DNA of 64,000 bases, from assembly GCA_027315065.1 (NCBI GenBank), contig DAHUYT010000001.1, forward strand, positions 1 to 64,000, in the 5' to 3' direction. The notes beneath the pieces are model-generated. The model had not been told where the DNA came from, ran no database searches, and saw only the letters and a program-made list of their open reading frames with translations. The stretch's first letter is position 1. Every line of letters begins with the position of its first letter. Positions 53,882 to 63,096 of this stretch are shown piece by piece. Source of the stretch: Nitrososphaerota archaeon. GTDB lineage: Archaea > Thermoproteota > Nitrososphaeria > Nitrososphaerales > Nitrosopumilaceae. A program made the position numbers and the translations under genes.

Positions 53882-54796
53882 GTGAACACCAAACTCCTAG
53901 CCGTGGTATTAATCACCGGTTTAGTTCTAAGTGGAAGTTCTGTTTACCTAAATAAGATGGCATTTGCAGACAGTCCATGGTCTAGCATAGCTCAGAGACA
54001 ACTTATTGCTCAACAAAGAGCTGCCTTGGTCTATTCTGACAAGTATCAATACGGTGACATGAACGGATCACAAAGAAACTGGTCTGGCCTATCTTTTACT
54101 ACGACAAATGAGAATACACAAGGACGAGACTTAGCAGCAAAATCCCAGATATCTTTGGAAAATGCTTTGTCCCAGTTTGATAAGATTCACGTAGAACAAC
54201 TCAAAAACTTACAAGCTACCAATTACACAGGACTAGGAAGTACAACAACTAATGAGCAAGGAAGAGATCGAAATACTCTGATTGCTGATGCAAGGGATCA
54301 ATCGTTAAACGCATCTAGATCTATAGTATCACAATTGTCTCAGATAGATGCAGCATATACTAATCTGCAAGATCAGGGAACAACAAATGAACAATCCCCT
54401 GATAGGCAAGTCCAAATTAATGCGACTTGGAATTCAATGGCAGAGCAAGCAACAGCTCTTGTAAATGCACTCACAAAAGTTGATGCTGCATATGTTAACC
54501 TGCAATCCGGTGCTACTACAAATGAGAATACTCCAGGTCGTCACCTAGACGCAGCACAGGCAGACGCACTAAACAAAGCAATCCAGATATTCCAAGAGAT
54601 TCATGCAAAGAATCTTGCAGCAACTCGATCAACAAATTATGCAGGTCTTACCAGTTCTACTACAAATGAGCAAAACCCGGACAATAGAAATGCAGATATT
54701 GAAAGTTCAAGTCAGATGGCATTGCAGAATGCGCTGAACTTCTACAACGCATACTATCAAGGGGACGGTCTTAACCAAACTACATACTCTCACTAA
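53882..54796 (+). CDS. Secreted repeat protein with five TTNE motifs
   Basis: A 304-residue protein from a GTG start with a signal peptide (MNTKLLAVVLITGLVLSGSS, cleavage after AFA). The mature part has five units, each a helix of about 30 residues followed by a TTNE turn (TTNENTQGRDL, TTNEQGRDR, TTNEQSPDR, TTNENTPGRHL, TTNEQNPDNR). TTNE falls at residues about 74, 122, 167, 212 and 260, a period of 45-48. The turn has Asn/Glu/Asp/Arg that could bind a cation. It lies between the two Opp-type ATPase genes on the opposite strand. Function unknown. Confidence 0.75.
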   Translation: MNTKLLAVVLITGLVLSGSSVYLNKMAFADSPWSSIAQRQLIAQQRAALVYSDKYQYGDMNGSQRNWSGLSFTTTNENTQGRDLAAKSQISLENALSQFDKIHVEQLKNLQATNYTGLGSTTTNEQGRDRNTLIADARDQSLNASRSIVSQLSQIDAAYTNLQDQGTTNEQSPDRQVQINATWNSMAEQATALVNALTKVDAAYVNLQSGATTNENTPGRHLDAAQADALNKAIQIFQEIHAKNLAATRSTNYAGLTSSTTNEQNPDNRNADIESSSQMALQNALNFYNAYYQGDGLNQTTYSH

Positions 54797-54817
54797 GTCT
54801 CAGAAAATTTTTTAATT

Positions 54818-55762
54818 TTATTTATTTGATTCATAGATCCAACATGATACATAGCCAGTCTCTGTCTTCGTTTTCAGTGGATCTTTTTTGCATTTTTCCA
54901 TTGCATGTGGACATCTGTCATAGAACCTGCATCCTGTGAACGGGTTGGACAAGTCGGGCGGGGTGCCCTTTAGAGATATTAAATCTGACTCTCCTTTAAT
55001 TTTTGGTATGGATTTGAGTAATGCCTGAGTGTACGGATGTTTTGGATTTGAATATATCTCGTGTAAAGTCCCAAATTCCACTATCTTTCCGGCATACATT
55101 ATTCCAACTTTATCTGCTATTTCGGATATTATCCCAAGGTCATGGGAAATCAATATAATCGACAAGCCTTCTTTTTTTAATTTTTTAAACACGCTTAGTA
55201 TCTGGGCTTGTACTAGTACATCAAGTGCAGTGGTAGGCTCATCTGCAATTATCAGGCATGGTTGTAAGATCAACGCCATGGCAATTATCACTCTTTGTTT
55301 CATACCTCCGCTGAGTTCATGAGGGAACTTGTCTAATATTGTGGAAGACAAGCCGACTGAATCCATGGCATCATTTATCATTTTCAGGTGGTTCCCAATG
55401 TTATCATGAGTTCTCAAGATCTCTTCAAATTGCTGTTTGATCGAAAAAACTGGATCTAATGAGTTCATTGCTCCCTGAAACATCATTGATATCTTTTTCC
55501 AACGTATGGTTTTTGTAAATTCATCTTCTGATATTTTTAATGTAGACTTTCCATCTAGTAATATATCGCCTTTGACAATATTTCTACCTGGAACCGATCT
55601 GATGATCGCAAGTCCAAGAGTGCTTTTTCCACATGCGCTCTCTCCTACGATACCTAATGACTCGTTGTTTTCAAGAGAAAAGGAAACTCCGTCTACTGCA
55701 TGGATTGTCTTATTACGTAATTGATATTGAACATTGAGTTCTTCAATAGCGAGTGTAGTCAC
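54818..55762 (-). CDS. Oligopeptide/dipeptide ABC transporter ATP-binding protein (OppD/DppD type)
   Basis: A 314-residue ATPase: GESACGKSTLGLA (Walker A), ELSGGMKQRVIIAMALI (signature), LIIADEPTTALDVLVQAQIL (Walker B and D-loop), ISHDLG (switch His), and a C-terminal CRFYDRCPHAMEKCKK. This matches OppD/DppD. The Cys-rich tail resembles that of the OppF partner. It is likely one half of a heterodimeric peptide-import motor. Confidence 0.92.
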   Translation of the reverse strand: MTTLAIEELNVQYQLRNKTIHAVDGVSFSLENNESLGIVGESACGKSTLGLAIIRSVPGRNIVKGDILLDGKSTLKISEDEFTKTIRWKKISMMFQGAMNSLDPVFSIKQQFEEILRTHDNIGNHLKMINDAMDSVGLSSTILDKFPHELSGGMKQRVIIAMALILQPCLIIADEPTTALDVLVQAQILSVFKKLKKEGLSIILISHDLGIISEIADKVGIMYAGKIVEFGTLHEIYSNPKHPYTQALLKSIPKIKGESDLISLKGTPPDLSNPFTGCRFYDRCPHAMEKCKKDPLKTKTETGYVSCWIYESNK

Positions 55763-56048
55763 TAGTCAGGATATGATGTACGAGTAAATTTGTCTTTTGA
55801 AATTATTTGATTGAGATAAACCTTATGACTATTGACTAATTGTTTCATAATTACGAGTCAGTTAGTGAGAGTGGTATTTAGAGGCAAAATGCTCTAGTGG
55901 AATGGGAAAAATCCATTACCTTTTTGGCATGTTATGGTTTTTTAGCACTCGATGAAATCTGGCCATGTGCCTAACTACACCCATACTCATAGGGCACATT
56001 AATTGTGAAATTAATTCATCTTATAACTATGTACGCCGACATTTTTAA
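55763..56048. other. Intergenic region before the CxxC protein
   Basis: About 285 bases with no credible gene. It contains ATTAATT-GTGA-AATTAAT near 55998-56015 (7-bp inverted repeat), shortly upstream of a TATA-like TTATAAC about 27 nt before the ATG at 56049. The rest is AT-rich, with no RNA gene recognised. Confidence 0.45.
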
Positions 56049-56591
56049 ATGAGGTTAACCGTATCTGAAAAATCGATTTCCTTGAGGACACCTATTTGTA
56101 GCTTTGATGCCATGAATGGCATTCTTTGTCCACAATGCGAATCCAAGTTGGATTCTGGACAACTGACAAAAGCAGATGTAGACGCCTCAATAAAACTAGT
56201 CCAACTGTCTCAAAAAATCCAACAAATTGAAAAATTTACACTCAATTCCTGCCAGGAATCTAATGGTGATTATGTCTTGTATCTTAACAGTGCAGATATT
56301 ATGACTATAAGGCAAAGTAGAGAACTTTACAGGATACTTCAAGGAGAATTTGTTGGCAAGATCTGGCTTGTTGAAGAGAGATGTAACGATAAAAAATTCA
56401 TTGAAGATATGTTCTTCCCAATCAAGATCTTAACAGTCAGCCAATTATGGGCATTAGGCGGCGTCAGGAAGACCAAAGTCATCATTTCAGGAAGAAAAAC
56501 ACCAAAATTCCCAATTGATGTGGATAAAGTCATAGTAATATCAAAGCATCTTAGAAGGATTGAACTAGTTGTTGAATTTGAAAGAAAGTGA
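56049..56591 (+). CDS. CxxC-containing KH-like protein upstream of AspRS
   Basis: A 180-residue protein. Near the start is ICSFDAMNGILCPQCESKLD, giving CPQC plus an upstream Cys (a partial zinc knuckle). A helix (VDASIKLVQLSQKIQQIEKF) follows, then an alpha/beta part (LYRILQGEFVGKIWLVEERC; SQLWALGGVRKTKVIISGRK). The pattern resembles archaeal NusA-like or KH RNA-binding proteins, but the family is not certain. It overlaps or abuts the start of AspRS, so co-expression in a tRNA/translation context is likely. Confidence 0.6.
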   Translation: MRLTVSEKSISLRTPICSFDAMNGILCPQCESKLDSGQLTKADVDASIKLVQLSQKIQQIEKFTLNSCQESNGDYVLYLNSADIMTIRQSRELYRILQGEFVGKIWLVEERCNDKKFIEDMFFPIKILTVSQLWALGGVRKTKVIISGRKTPKFPIDVDKVIVISKHLRRIELVVEFERK

Positions 56592-56598
56592 GAGACAA

Positions 56599-57885
56599 TT
56601 GGATTTGAAAAGAACACATTACATAGGTAACCTAAATGCGTCTCTAAAAGGCCAGAAGGTAGTGATTGGAGGGTGGGTAGAGGATCTTCGTGAGTTGGGA
56701 AAACTTACTTTTCTCACGCTAAGAGATGTTACAGGAGTCGCTCAAGTAGTAATAATTGGAGAGGGTGTCAAACAGGTAAAAGATCTCAATAGACAAAGTG
56801 TAGTAAGAGTAACTGGTACAGTACAAGAAACCAAATCACGTGATTTTCCGTTTGAGATTAAATCCGAAAAAATGGAAATCTTATCACGTGCTGTACATCC
56901 GTTACCAATTGATCCCATAGGTAGGCTTGAAAGCAATATCGATAACAGACTAAATGCTAGAGCCCTTGACCTGAGAAATCAGAAAACTGCAGCTATTTTC
57001 AAAATGCGCCATCATGTATTACAATCTATACGAAAAACTTTGGTAGATCTTGGTTTTATTGAAGTAAACACACCGAAAATAATTGGAAGCGCTAGTGAAG
57101 GTGGAGCAAATCTATTTTCTCTGAAATATTTTGACAAACAGGCATATCTTGCACAGAGTCCACAGCTTTACAAAGAACAACTAACCATTGGCCTTGAACG
57201 AGTTTTTGAGATAGCATCATTTTACAGAGCCGAAAAATCACATACTGTAAGACATCTCACTGAATTTACAAGCGTGGATATAGAATCCGATTTTATGGAT
57301 TATCTTGATGTCATTGAAGTACTAGAAACAGTCGTGGTCAATGTTTTTGAACATGTTGAAAAAAACTGTATTGAAGAGCAAAAGGCTTTGGGAATTAACG
57401 TGAGAAGACCAGTTACTCCGTTTGAGCGACTTACCTATGAGGAGGCTGTAGAAGAGCTTGGTCATGAAGGGATTCATCTTGGCTCTGGTGACGATCTGCT
57501 GGATTCACATTTGCGAAAACTCGGAGAGATGCATAAGGGATTTTACTTTTTGATAGATTGGCCAATAAATCTGAAACCCTTCTACATCCATGAAAAGGAG
57601 GATGATCCGGCATTGTCTAGATCATTTGATTTGCAATATGGGTATCTTGAATTATCATCAGGCGGTAGACGTCTACACGATCCAAATAAACTTAAGGAAA
57701 GACTGATTGAACAAGGATTAAACCCGTCTCAATTTACAGATCATCTCAAAGCGTTTGATTGGGGAATGCCGCCACATTCTGGGTGGGGACTGGGACTTGA
57801 CAGGCTAATGTCTATCTTGACCCAAATTGATAACGTGAGAGAGGTTGTTCTTTATCCGAGAGACCCAGAAAGACTGTTTCCATAA
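56599..57885 (+). CDS. aspS: Aspartyl-tRNA synthetase, archaeal type
   Basis: About 428 residues, class II. The N-terminal OB fold (LKGQKVVIGGWVEDLRELGK, LTFLTLRDVTGVAQVVI) is followed by motif 1 near the HHVLQSIRKTLVDLGFIEVN region, motif 2 VFEIASFYRAEKSHTVRHLT (with EFTSVD), and motif 3 GWGLGLDRLMSIL. The length is that of archaeal AspRS without the bacterial insertion. The start is probably the TTG at 56599 (LDLKRTHYIGNL); the frame is open to 56569. It may be non-discriminating and also serve tRNA-Asn; the sequence alone does not settle this. Confidence 0.95.
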   Translation: MDLKRTHYIGNLNASLKGQKVVIGGWVEDLRELGKLTFLTLRDVTGVAQVVIIGEGVKQVKDLNRQSVVRVTGTVQETKSRDFPFEIKSEKMEILSRAVHPLPIDPIGRLESNIDNRLNARALDLRNQKTAAIFKMRHHVLQSIRKTLVDLGFIEVNTPKIIGSASEGGANLFSLKYFDKQAYLAQSPQLYKEQLTIGLERVFEIASFYRAEKSHTVRHLTEFTSVDIESDFMDYLDVIEVLETVVVNVFEHVEKNCIEEQKALGINVRRPVTPFERLTYEEAVEELGHEGIHLGSGDDLLDSHLRKLGEMHKGFYFLIDWPINLKPFYIHEKEDDPALSRSFDLQYGYLELSSGGRRLHDPNKLKERLIEQGLNPSQFTDHLKAFDWGMPPHSGWGLGLDRLMSILTQIDNVREVVLYPRDPERLFP

Positions 57886-57919
57886 AAAAGGATAAATCTA
57901 GATCTTGTGACAATTATCT

Positions 57920-58261
57920 GTGCAGCAGTGCGACTTTTGCGGCTCAGGTTTTGGCGATCATAAGTGCTACTTTTGTGACAAGCGCTGCTGTAATTCATGT
58001 ATGACTGATGATCGGACACGCTGTAAGAAATGTTATATAACAAAACGGAAACTTGGTTGGCGAGTTTTTAAACGAAACAAGGTCATTCTCGGTTTTATCG
58101 CATTTGTATGGGCTTATACTGTATTCCCAGTGCCTCTAATCAAGGGTATTGACCCAACTTTCTATTGGATTACCTTTGGCGTAGCAATAATGATAATGAT
58201 TCCAATTGGTCTTGCAATGTTCTTTTGGTCAAGAGAGCCTCCAGTATCGGATCTCAGATAA
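57920..58261 (+). CDS. Zinc-finger membrane protein, 113 aa
   Basis: Starts at GTG 57920 (QQCDFCGSGFGDHKCYFCDK). Four CxxC-type pairs in the first 40 residues (CDFC, CYFC, CNSC, CKKC) suggest a RING-like or double zinc ribbon. Two membrane helices follow (NKVILGFIAFVWAYTVFPVP and FGVAIMIMIPIGLAMFFW). It is therefore a cytosolic zinc domain anchored to the membrane. Function unknown. It is convergent with leuB, with an 8-base overlap. Confidence 0.7.
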   Translation: MQQCDFCGSGFGDHKCYFCDKRCCNSCMTDDRTRCKKCYITKRKLGWRVFKRNKVILGFIAFVWAYTVFPVPLIKGIDPTFYWITFGVAIMIMIPIGLAMFFWSREPPVSDLR

Positions 58262-59270
58262 GTTTTGAAATTATATGTTGAGTAAATTCCCTTGTGGTTT
58301 TGTTTCCTCCGATGTCTTTTGTCTTGATACCTTCACTTACCACGCCATAGACAGCTTCTTCTATCTTTCTTGCTACCAAGAGAGACATTGCATCATCGTG
58401 TTTCATTCCTAACCACTCGAACATCATTTTTGCAGATAAAATAAAAGAAGATGGGTTGGCAGCCTGCTTTCCAGCAATGTCAAAAGCTGCTCCATGAACA
58501 GGCTCAAACAAGGCAAAATCATCTCCTATGTTTGCTGCTGGGGCCATCCCGAGTCCACCTGCAACCTGAGCTGCCTCGTCAGATAGAATATCTCCAAACA
58601 AGTTAGTTGTTACTATTACATCAAATGATTCTGGCTGCCTGATTAGATTCATGGCACATGCATCAACGTACATATTTTCAAACACGATGTCTGGAAAATT
58701 CTTTGCTACCTGATAACATGATCTTGCAAAAAGTCCATCTGTTTTTCTCATGACGTTTGACTTGTGAACACAGGTTACTTTTTTTTGCTTATTTCTTTGG
58801 CCTGCAGTAATACAAGCATATTTTGCAATACGCTTTGAGGCATATTCTGATATAGTCCTCAATGCGACTGCAGAGTTGCCCACCTCAAACTCCATTCCTG
58901 TGTAGAGGTCTTCTGTGTTTTCTCTTACTATGACTAGATCAATATTTTCTTTAAGAGATGTCATGCCGGGATATGATTTTGATGGTCTTATGTTGGCATA
59001 AAGATCTAATGCTCTTCGTAAGAACACAATCACATCAGCGGCGCATTCTCCTACTGGCGCTTTTAGGCATGCATCAGATCTTCTTATTATATCAAGAGCT
59101 GAATCAGGAAGTGCCTTACCTGTTTTTTTTAATGTGCCGTCACCAGCCTCAACGATATTGATTTCTAACTTTAATCCAATCTTGTCACTTATTGAATGTA
59201 ATATGTCTGTGATGGATTCTGATAACTCCTGGCCTATGCCGTCCCCAGTTATGAGGGATATTTTATACAT
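58254..59270 (-). CDS. leuB: Isopropylmalate/isocitrate dehydrogenase family, likely 3-isopropylmalate dehydrogenase
   Basis: A 338-residue beta-decarboxylating dehydrogenase: SLITGDGIGQELSESI, RPSKSYPGMTSLKENIDLVI, VRENTEDLYTGMEFEVGNSA, HKSNVMRKTDGLFARSCYQV, TTNLFGDILSDEAAQVAGGL, FEPVHGAAFDIAGKQAANPS. Adjacent placement to leuA (one base gap) and ilvBN points to leucine synthesis. Homoisocitrate or isocitrate specificity cannot be excluded from the residues seen; the leucine role is inferred from operon context. Confidence 0.88.
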   Translation of the reverse strand: MYKISLITGDGIGQELSESITDILHSISDKIGLKLEINIVEAGDGTLKKTGKALPDSALDIIRRSDACLKAPVGECAADVIVFLRRALDLYANIRPSKSYPGMTSLKENIDLVIVRENTEDLYTGMEFEVGNSAVALRTISEYASKRIAKYACITAGQRNKQKKVTCVHKSNVMRKTDGLFARSCYQVAKNFPDIVFENMYVDACAMNLIRQPESFDVIVTTNLFGDILSDEAAQVAGGLGMAPAANIGDDFALFEPVHGAAFDIAGKQAANPSSFILSAKMMFEWLGMKHDDAMSLLVARKIEEAVYGVVSEGIKTKDIGGNKTTREFTQHIISKLI

Positions 59271-60788
59271 CTAACGCCCCATGTTTTTTTGTTTGAGAAT
59301 TTTTTTGAGCATTATTCTGTTTATACCATCAATCATAGCCTGAACACTTGTTATTACAATATCCTCGCCGATAGATTTTGCAGAAGCATTGTTACCATGT
59401 GCATCTTCGACCTTTATTGTTACTTCGCATAATGCCTCTGAACCACCAGAAATAGAATCCAATTTGTATTCTTTAATTCTGACTTTGGAAGTCTCGCCAG
59501 TAATCTTTTGTATTGCGTTAATTGATGCGTCTACAGGACCGACACCATAATCAGTTCCTATGAAATCCTTTCCTTCTATGTTTAATTTGACAAACGCGTA
59601 CGGCATATTACCAATTCCGGTGGACACTGAGAATCCTGTTAGATGAACTAGTCTTTTCAGTCCTTCCTGGTGCATCACTTCGCCTGAAATCGATAATAAT
59701 TCTACATCTGTGACCTGCTTTCCTTGGTCTCCTAATTTCTTGATCCTATCTAGAATCTCATGTGTCTGCTCCTTTGATGGTTGAATCCCATATTCTTCTA
59801 GCATTGCAGACACTCCATGTGTTCCAGCATGTTTTCCTACTTGGAACCAGCGTGTTCTGCCTACAAGTTCTGGACTAATTGGCTCATATGTTAATGGGTT
59901 GCTCAAGATCCCGTGGGTGTGAATTCCAGATTCATGTCCAAATGCATTTTCTCCAACTATGGCCTTGTTTGGTTGTACTTGAACTCCAACAATCTTTGAA
60001 ACATATCTCGATGTATCGTAGAGAAGTTTGGTGTTGATATTTGTCTCAAATTTTTTGTCAAATTGTAGACATTGTAATGCCATGACGAATTCTTCAAGTG
60101 AAGCATTGCCTGCTCTCTCTCCAATGCCATTTATAGTGACATGTGCACATTGTGCTCCAGATTGAATTGCAGATATCGCATTTGCTACAGCTAATCCAAA
60201 GTCATTGTGACAATGAACACTGACAGGTAAGTGGGTGGCATCTATTGCATCCTTTGTAATCTCGGCTATATACTGCGGGGTTGAATAGCCAACCGTATCC
60301 GGTATATCTATTCTATCTGTCCCAGCTTCTGTAACTGCTCTGAAAACTTTTTTAAGAAATTCTCTATCAGTTCTTGTTGCATCTTCTGCAGAAAATTCAA
60401 CCTGTAATCCCAGTGATTTTGCGTACTCTACTGCCTCTACTGCTTTTGTGACTACCTGCTCACGTGTGAGATTGAGTTTGTATCTTAGATGAATGTCAGA
60501 TGTTGCAATGAACGTGTGAATATATTTTAATCCTGCTGTAACTGCGGCATCAATATCTTTTTTCTCAGTTCTTGCCAAACCACAAATCTCTGCTTTAAGA
60601 CCAGCGTAAGCTATGTCCTTCACTGCTTTTCTCTCACCATCTGAGATTATTGGAAAACCGGCTTCTATTGCGTCTACACCCAATTCATCTAATTTTTGAG
60701 CAATTGCAAGTTTTTGCTCTGGTGTTAGCGCAATGCCAGGTGTTTGTTCCCCATCTCTCAAAGTGGTGTCAAAAATTCTAACTCTCAT
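59271..60788 (-). CDS. leuA: 2-Isopropylmalate synthase
   Basis: A 505-residue enzyme condensing acetyl-CoA with 2-oxoisovalerate. It starts MRVRIFDTTLRDGEQTPGIA (DTTLRDGEQ signature), with VSVHCHNDFGLAVANAISAI and INGIGERAGNASLEEFVMAL (HCHNDFG and NGxGERAG), followed by the C-terminal LeuA dimer/regulatory domain (from about 400), which normally binds leucine. The close relatives homocitrate and citramalate synthase are possible, but the leuB and ilv context favours LeuA. It overlaps ilvN by 11 bases. Confidence 0.92.
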   Translation of the reverse strand: MRVRIFDTTLRDGEQTPGIALTPEQKLAIAQKLDELGVDAIEAGFPIISDGERKAVKDIAYAGLKAEICGLARTEKKDIDAAVTAGLKYIHTFIATSDIHLRYKLNLTREQVVTKAVEAVEYAKSLGLQVEFSAEDATRTDREFLKKVFRAVTEAGTDRIDIPDTVGYSTPQYIAEITKDAIDATHLPVSVHCHNDFGLAVANAISAIQSGAQCAHVTINGIGERAGNASLEEFVMALQCLQFDKKFETNINTKLLYDTSRYVSKIVGVQVQPNKAIVGENAFGHESGIHTHGILSNPLTYEPISPELVGRTRWFQVGKHAGTHGVSAMLEEYGIQPSKEQTHEILDRIKKLGDQGKQVTDVELLSISGEVMHQEGLKRLVHLTGFSVSTGIGNMPYAFVKLNIEGKDFIGTDYGVGPVDASINAIQKITGETSKVRIKEYKLDSISGGSEALCEVTIKVEDAHGNNASAKSIGEDIVITSVQAMIDGINRIMLKKILKQKNMGR

Positions 60789-61278
60789 TACCTACTCCTC
60801 TCTCCAGTGCACACATACCAGTTCTTGCTATTTCAAGTATGCCATATCCTCTTACAAGATCTTCAAACGCGTTGATTCTATCAGGAGTTGCTGTAATCTC
60901 AACAACAATCGATGATCTTCTTACGTCATGAACATTACATTTGAAAGCATTTGCAAGATCAGTTATTTCCATGACGTCTGATGGCTTCAGTATTTTTATC
61001 TTCATCAATACTAGTTCACGATATATGCTTTTTTTCTCATCTAGTAGTTTAACTTCTACAGTGTCTATCATCTTGTCAAGTTGCTTGACTATCTGACTAA
61101 GTTGTTTCTCATCAGCTGATGTTGTAATGGTCATTCTGGAAAACTCTGGATTTTCTGTTATGCCAACAGATATGCTATCTATGTTGTAATTCCTTGATCT
61201 GAAGAGGTTTGTAACTTTGAATAGTACGCCTGGTTTATTTTCTACAAGTACTGAAATTATGGACCACATTTGTATCAC
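60778..61278 (-). CDS. ilvN: Acetolactate synthase, small (regulatory) subunit
   Basis: A 166-residue ACT-domain protein: WSIISVLVENKPGVLFKVTN (ACT, ligand site G-x-L), YNIDSISVGITENPEFSRMT, LDKMIDTVEVKLLD, then the C-terminal SmallSubunit domain (RELVLMKIKILKPSDVMEIT). It stimulates IlvB and confers valine feedback inhibition. Start and ilvB stop share one base (TGATG-type overlap), so the genes are coupled. Confidence 0.94.
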   Translation of the reverse strand: MIQMWSIISVLVENKPGVLFKVTNLFRSRNYNIDSISVGITENPEFSRMTITTSADEKQLSQIVKQLDKMIDTVEVKLLDEKKSIYRELVLMKIKILKPSDVMEITDLANAFKCNVHDVRRSSIVVEITATPDRINAFEDLVRGYGILEIARTGMCALERGVGNES

Positions 61279-62966
61279 TATGATGGCAAGATCATGTCTT
61301 TGAGTGATGTTCCAGGAGCAACAAATGGTAAAACGTCCTCTTGAGGATCAATTGGAATATCTATGACTGTTGCTATGTTGCTTTTAAGCGCTGTCTGAAC
61401 TGCCTTTCCAATCTCATCTATGCTCTGAGCTCTTATGCCCTGAGCTCCGTAAGATTCAGCCAGCTTGACATAATCTGGACAATTTTTCAGGTCTATCCCA
61501 ATCATGCGTCTGTCATAGAATGTTCTCTGCCATTGTGCAACCATTCCAAGCGAAAAGTTGTTTAACAAAAATACTATCACAGGCAAGTCATCTAGTACTG
61601 AGACGGCAAGTGAATTTTCAGTCATATTGAAGCTTCCTTCCCCTGCTATGTCAACTACTGGTACATCTGGTCTGGCAGCCTTGGCGCCAATCGCTGCTGG
61701 AAACCCCCATCCCATAGTGCCAAGACCGGTAGAGCTAAAGAAAGTCCCTGGATGTATCACATCAAAAAATAATGATGCCCACATTTGGTGTTGACCTACT
61801 TCAGTTGTCACAATTGACTGTGAAGGAAGAGTCTCTCTTAGTTTTCTTAGAACTTTTGCAGCACCTAATGGATGGGAATGAAGTTTTAGATTCTGTCTAA
61901 AGTATTCTCTTGTCTCATTGACACGTTTTAACCATGGGTTGTCTCCTTCCCGCTTGATGGCTTTCTGGATTAGCATTTTTACCATTATCCTAAGAGACGC
62001 TTTTATGTCTCCAACTATTGCTATGTGTGTAGTCTGATTCTTTCCTATCTCGGCTGGATCTACATCCATGTGTATTATTTTGAGATTTTTTTCGAATTCT
62101 TCAAATGTTCCAACTGATCTATCTGAAAATCTAGAACCACATGCAAGTACGCAATCAGCTTCTACCATGATCTTGTTGGCCTCTGCGTGACCATGCATTC
62201 CTATGGGTCCTAGTGAAAGAGGATGATTTTCTGGAAATGACCCCTTTCCTTTGAATGTCGTTACCACTGGAATCATTAGCATCTCTGCTATTGATTGAAG
62301 TTCTGCAAAAGCTCCCGAAATTATTACTCCGCCTCCCGCCAAGATTACGGGTCTCTCAGAAGCAAGTAACATGTCTATTGATCTCTCAATTTCTCTAATA
62401 TCGGGATCCACCCACGGGTGATATCCTCTTATTTTTACCTCTGAGGGAAATGTAACCTCTGCTTCATTTTGCTGAACATCTTTTGGAATGTCAATTAGCA
62501 CCGGGCCAGGTCTACCGGTGGATGAAATGTAAAATGCTTTTTTTACTACTTCGGGGATTTCTGCCACTGTCATGGGTTGAAATGCATATTTTACTATGGG
62601 ATTTGAAATCCCTATTATGTCGCTTTCTTGAAATGCGTCTCTTCCAATCATTTTTGTTGGAACCTGCCCCGTAACTGCAATCATTGGGGAAGAATCTGCC
62701 TGGGCAGTTGCAATACCTGTTACAATATTTGTCGCGCCTGGACCTGAAGTTGCAAAGCACACTCCTGGTCTTCTGCTAACTCTTCCAAAGCCATCTGCCA
62801 TATGGGATGCTGATTGTTCATGCCTGACAAGTATATGTCGAATGTTGCTCTTGTAGAGCTCATCATATATTGGAAGATTGGCTCCTCCTGGTAGTCCGAA
62901 GACTATGTTTGCGCCCTCTTTTTCGAGGGCAACCATTAATGATCTAGCACCTGACATTTTTTCCAT
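61278..62966 (-). CDS. ilvB: Acetolactate synthase, large (catalytic) subunit
   Basis: A 562-residue ThDP enzyme: MSGARSLMVALEKEGANIVF GLPGG (N-terminal), VRHEQSASHMADGFGRVS (catalytic Glu), VCFATSGPGATNIVTGIATA, TGQVPTKMIGRDAFQE, and the ThDP/Mg motif region GEGSFNMTENSLAVSVLDDL with LNNFSLGMV. It makes acetolactate and acetohydroxybutyrate for Val, Leu and Ile. It heads the ilvB-ilvN-leuA-leuB run. A 20-codon leader ORF lies 28 nt upstream. Confidence 0.95.
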   Translation of the reverse strand: MEKMSGARSLMVALEKEGANIVFGLPGGANLPIYDELYKSNIRHILVRHEQSASHMADGFGRVSRRPGVCFATSGPGATNIVTGIATAQADSSPMIAVTGQVPTKMIGRDAFQESDIIGISNPIVKYAFQPMTVAEIPEVVKKAFYISSTGRPGPVLIDIPKDVQQNEAEVTFPSEVKIRGYHPWVDPDIREIERSIDMLLASERPVILAGGGVIISGAFAELQSIAEMLMIPVVTTFKGKGSFPENHPLSLGPIGMHGHAEANKIMVEADCVLACGSRFSDRSVGTFEEFEKNLKIIHMDVDPAEIGKNQTTHIAIVGDIKASLRIMVKMLIQKAIKREGDNPWLKRVNETREYFRQNLKLHSHPLGAAKVLRKLRETLPSQSIVTTEVGQHQMWASLFFDVIHPGTFFSSTGLGTMGWGFPAAIGAKAARPDVPVVDIAGEGSFNMTENSLAVSVLDDLPVIVFLLNNFSLGMVAQWQRTFYDRRMIGIDLKNCPDYVKLAESYGAQGIRAQSIDEIGKAVQTALKSNIATVIDIPIDPQEDVLPFVAPGTSLKDMILPS

Positions 62967-62994
62967 AATTTTTTCAACTCCAACTAGCTGTGAT

Positions 62995-63057
62995 CTACAG
63001 CATAAGGTCGACTAGCAGCAAAATCCTCGAAATGCTTGCCGAGCCTCCTAACTTCAT
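62995..63057 (-). CDS. 20-codon branched-chain-rich leader ORF upstream of ilvB
   Basis: On the minus strand, ATG at 63057 to TAG at 62995 encodes MKLGGSASISRILLLVDLML. Nine of 20 residues are Ile, Leu or Val, including ILLLV in a row. The stop is 28 nt before the ilvB ATG. A TATA-like TTTATAAA is about 35 nt upstream of this ATG, so the transcript would start just before it. This is the layout of a leader peptide in branched-chain amino-acid operons of bacteria. Function as a sensor is inferred; a chance short ORF is possible. Confidence 0.45.
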   Translation of the reverse strand: MKLGGSASISRILLLVDLML

Positions 63058-63084
63058 TTTAGTCTATATTTTTTCATATGAAAT

Positions 63085-63096
63085 AATTTATAAATA
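63085..63096 (-). promoter_or_regulatory. TATA-like promoter of the ilv-leu operon
   Basis: The minus strand reads ATTTATAAATT about 28-39 nt before the leader-ORF ATG and about 120-130 nt before the ilvB ATG. Transcription would start a few bases before the leader ORF. Confidence 0.5.

Noticed and set aside
53882-54796. CRISPR-like periodic repeats
   Set aside because: The periodicity is at protein level (TTNE units about 45 residues apart); the DNA copies are diverged and lie inside a coding frame.
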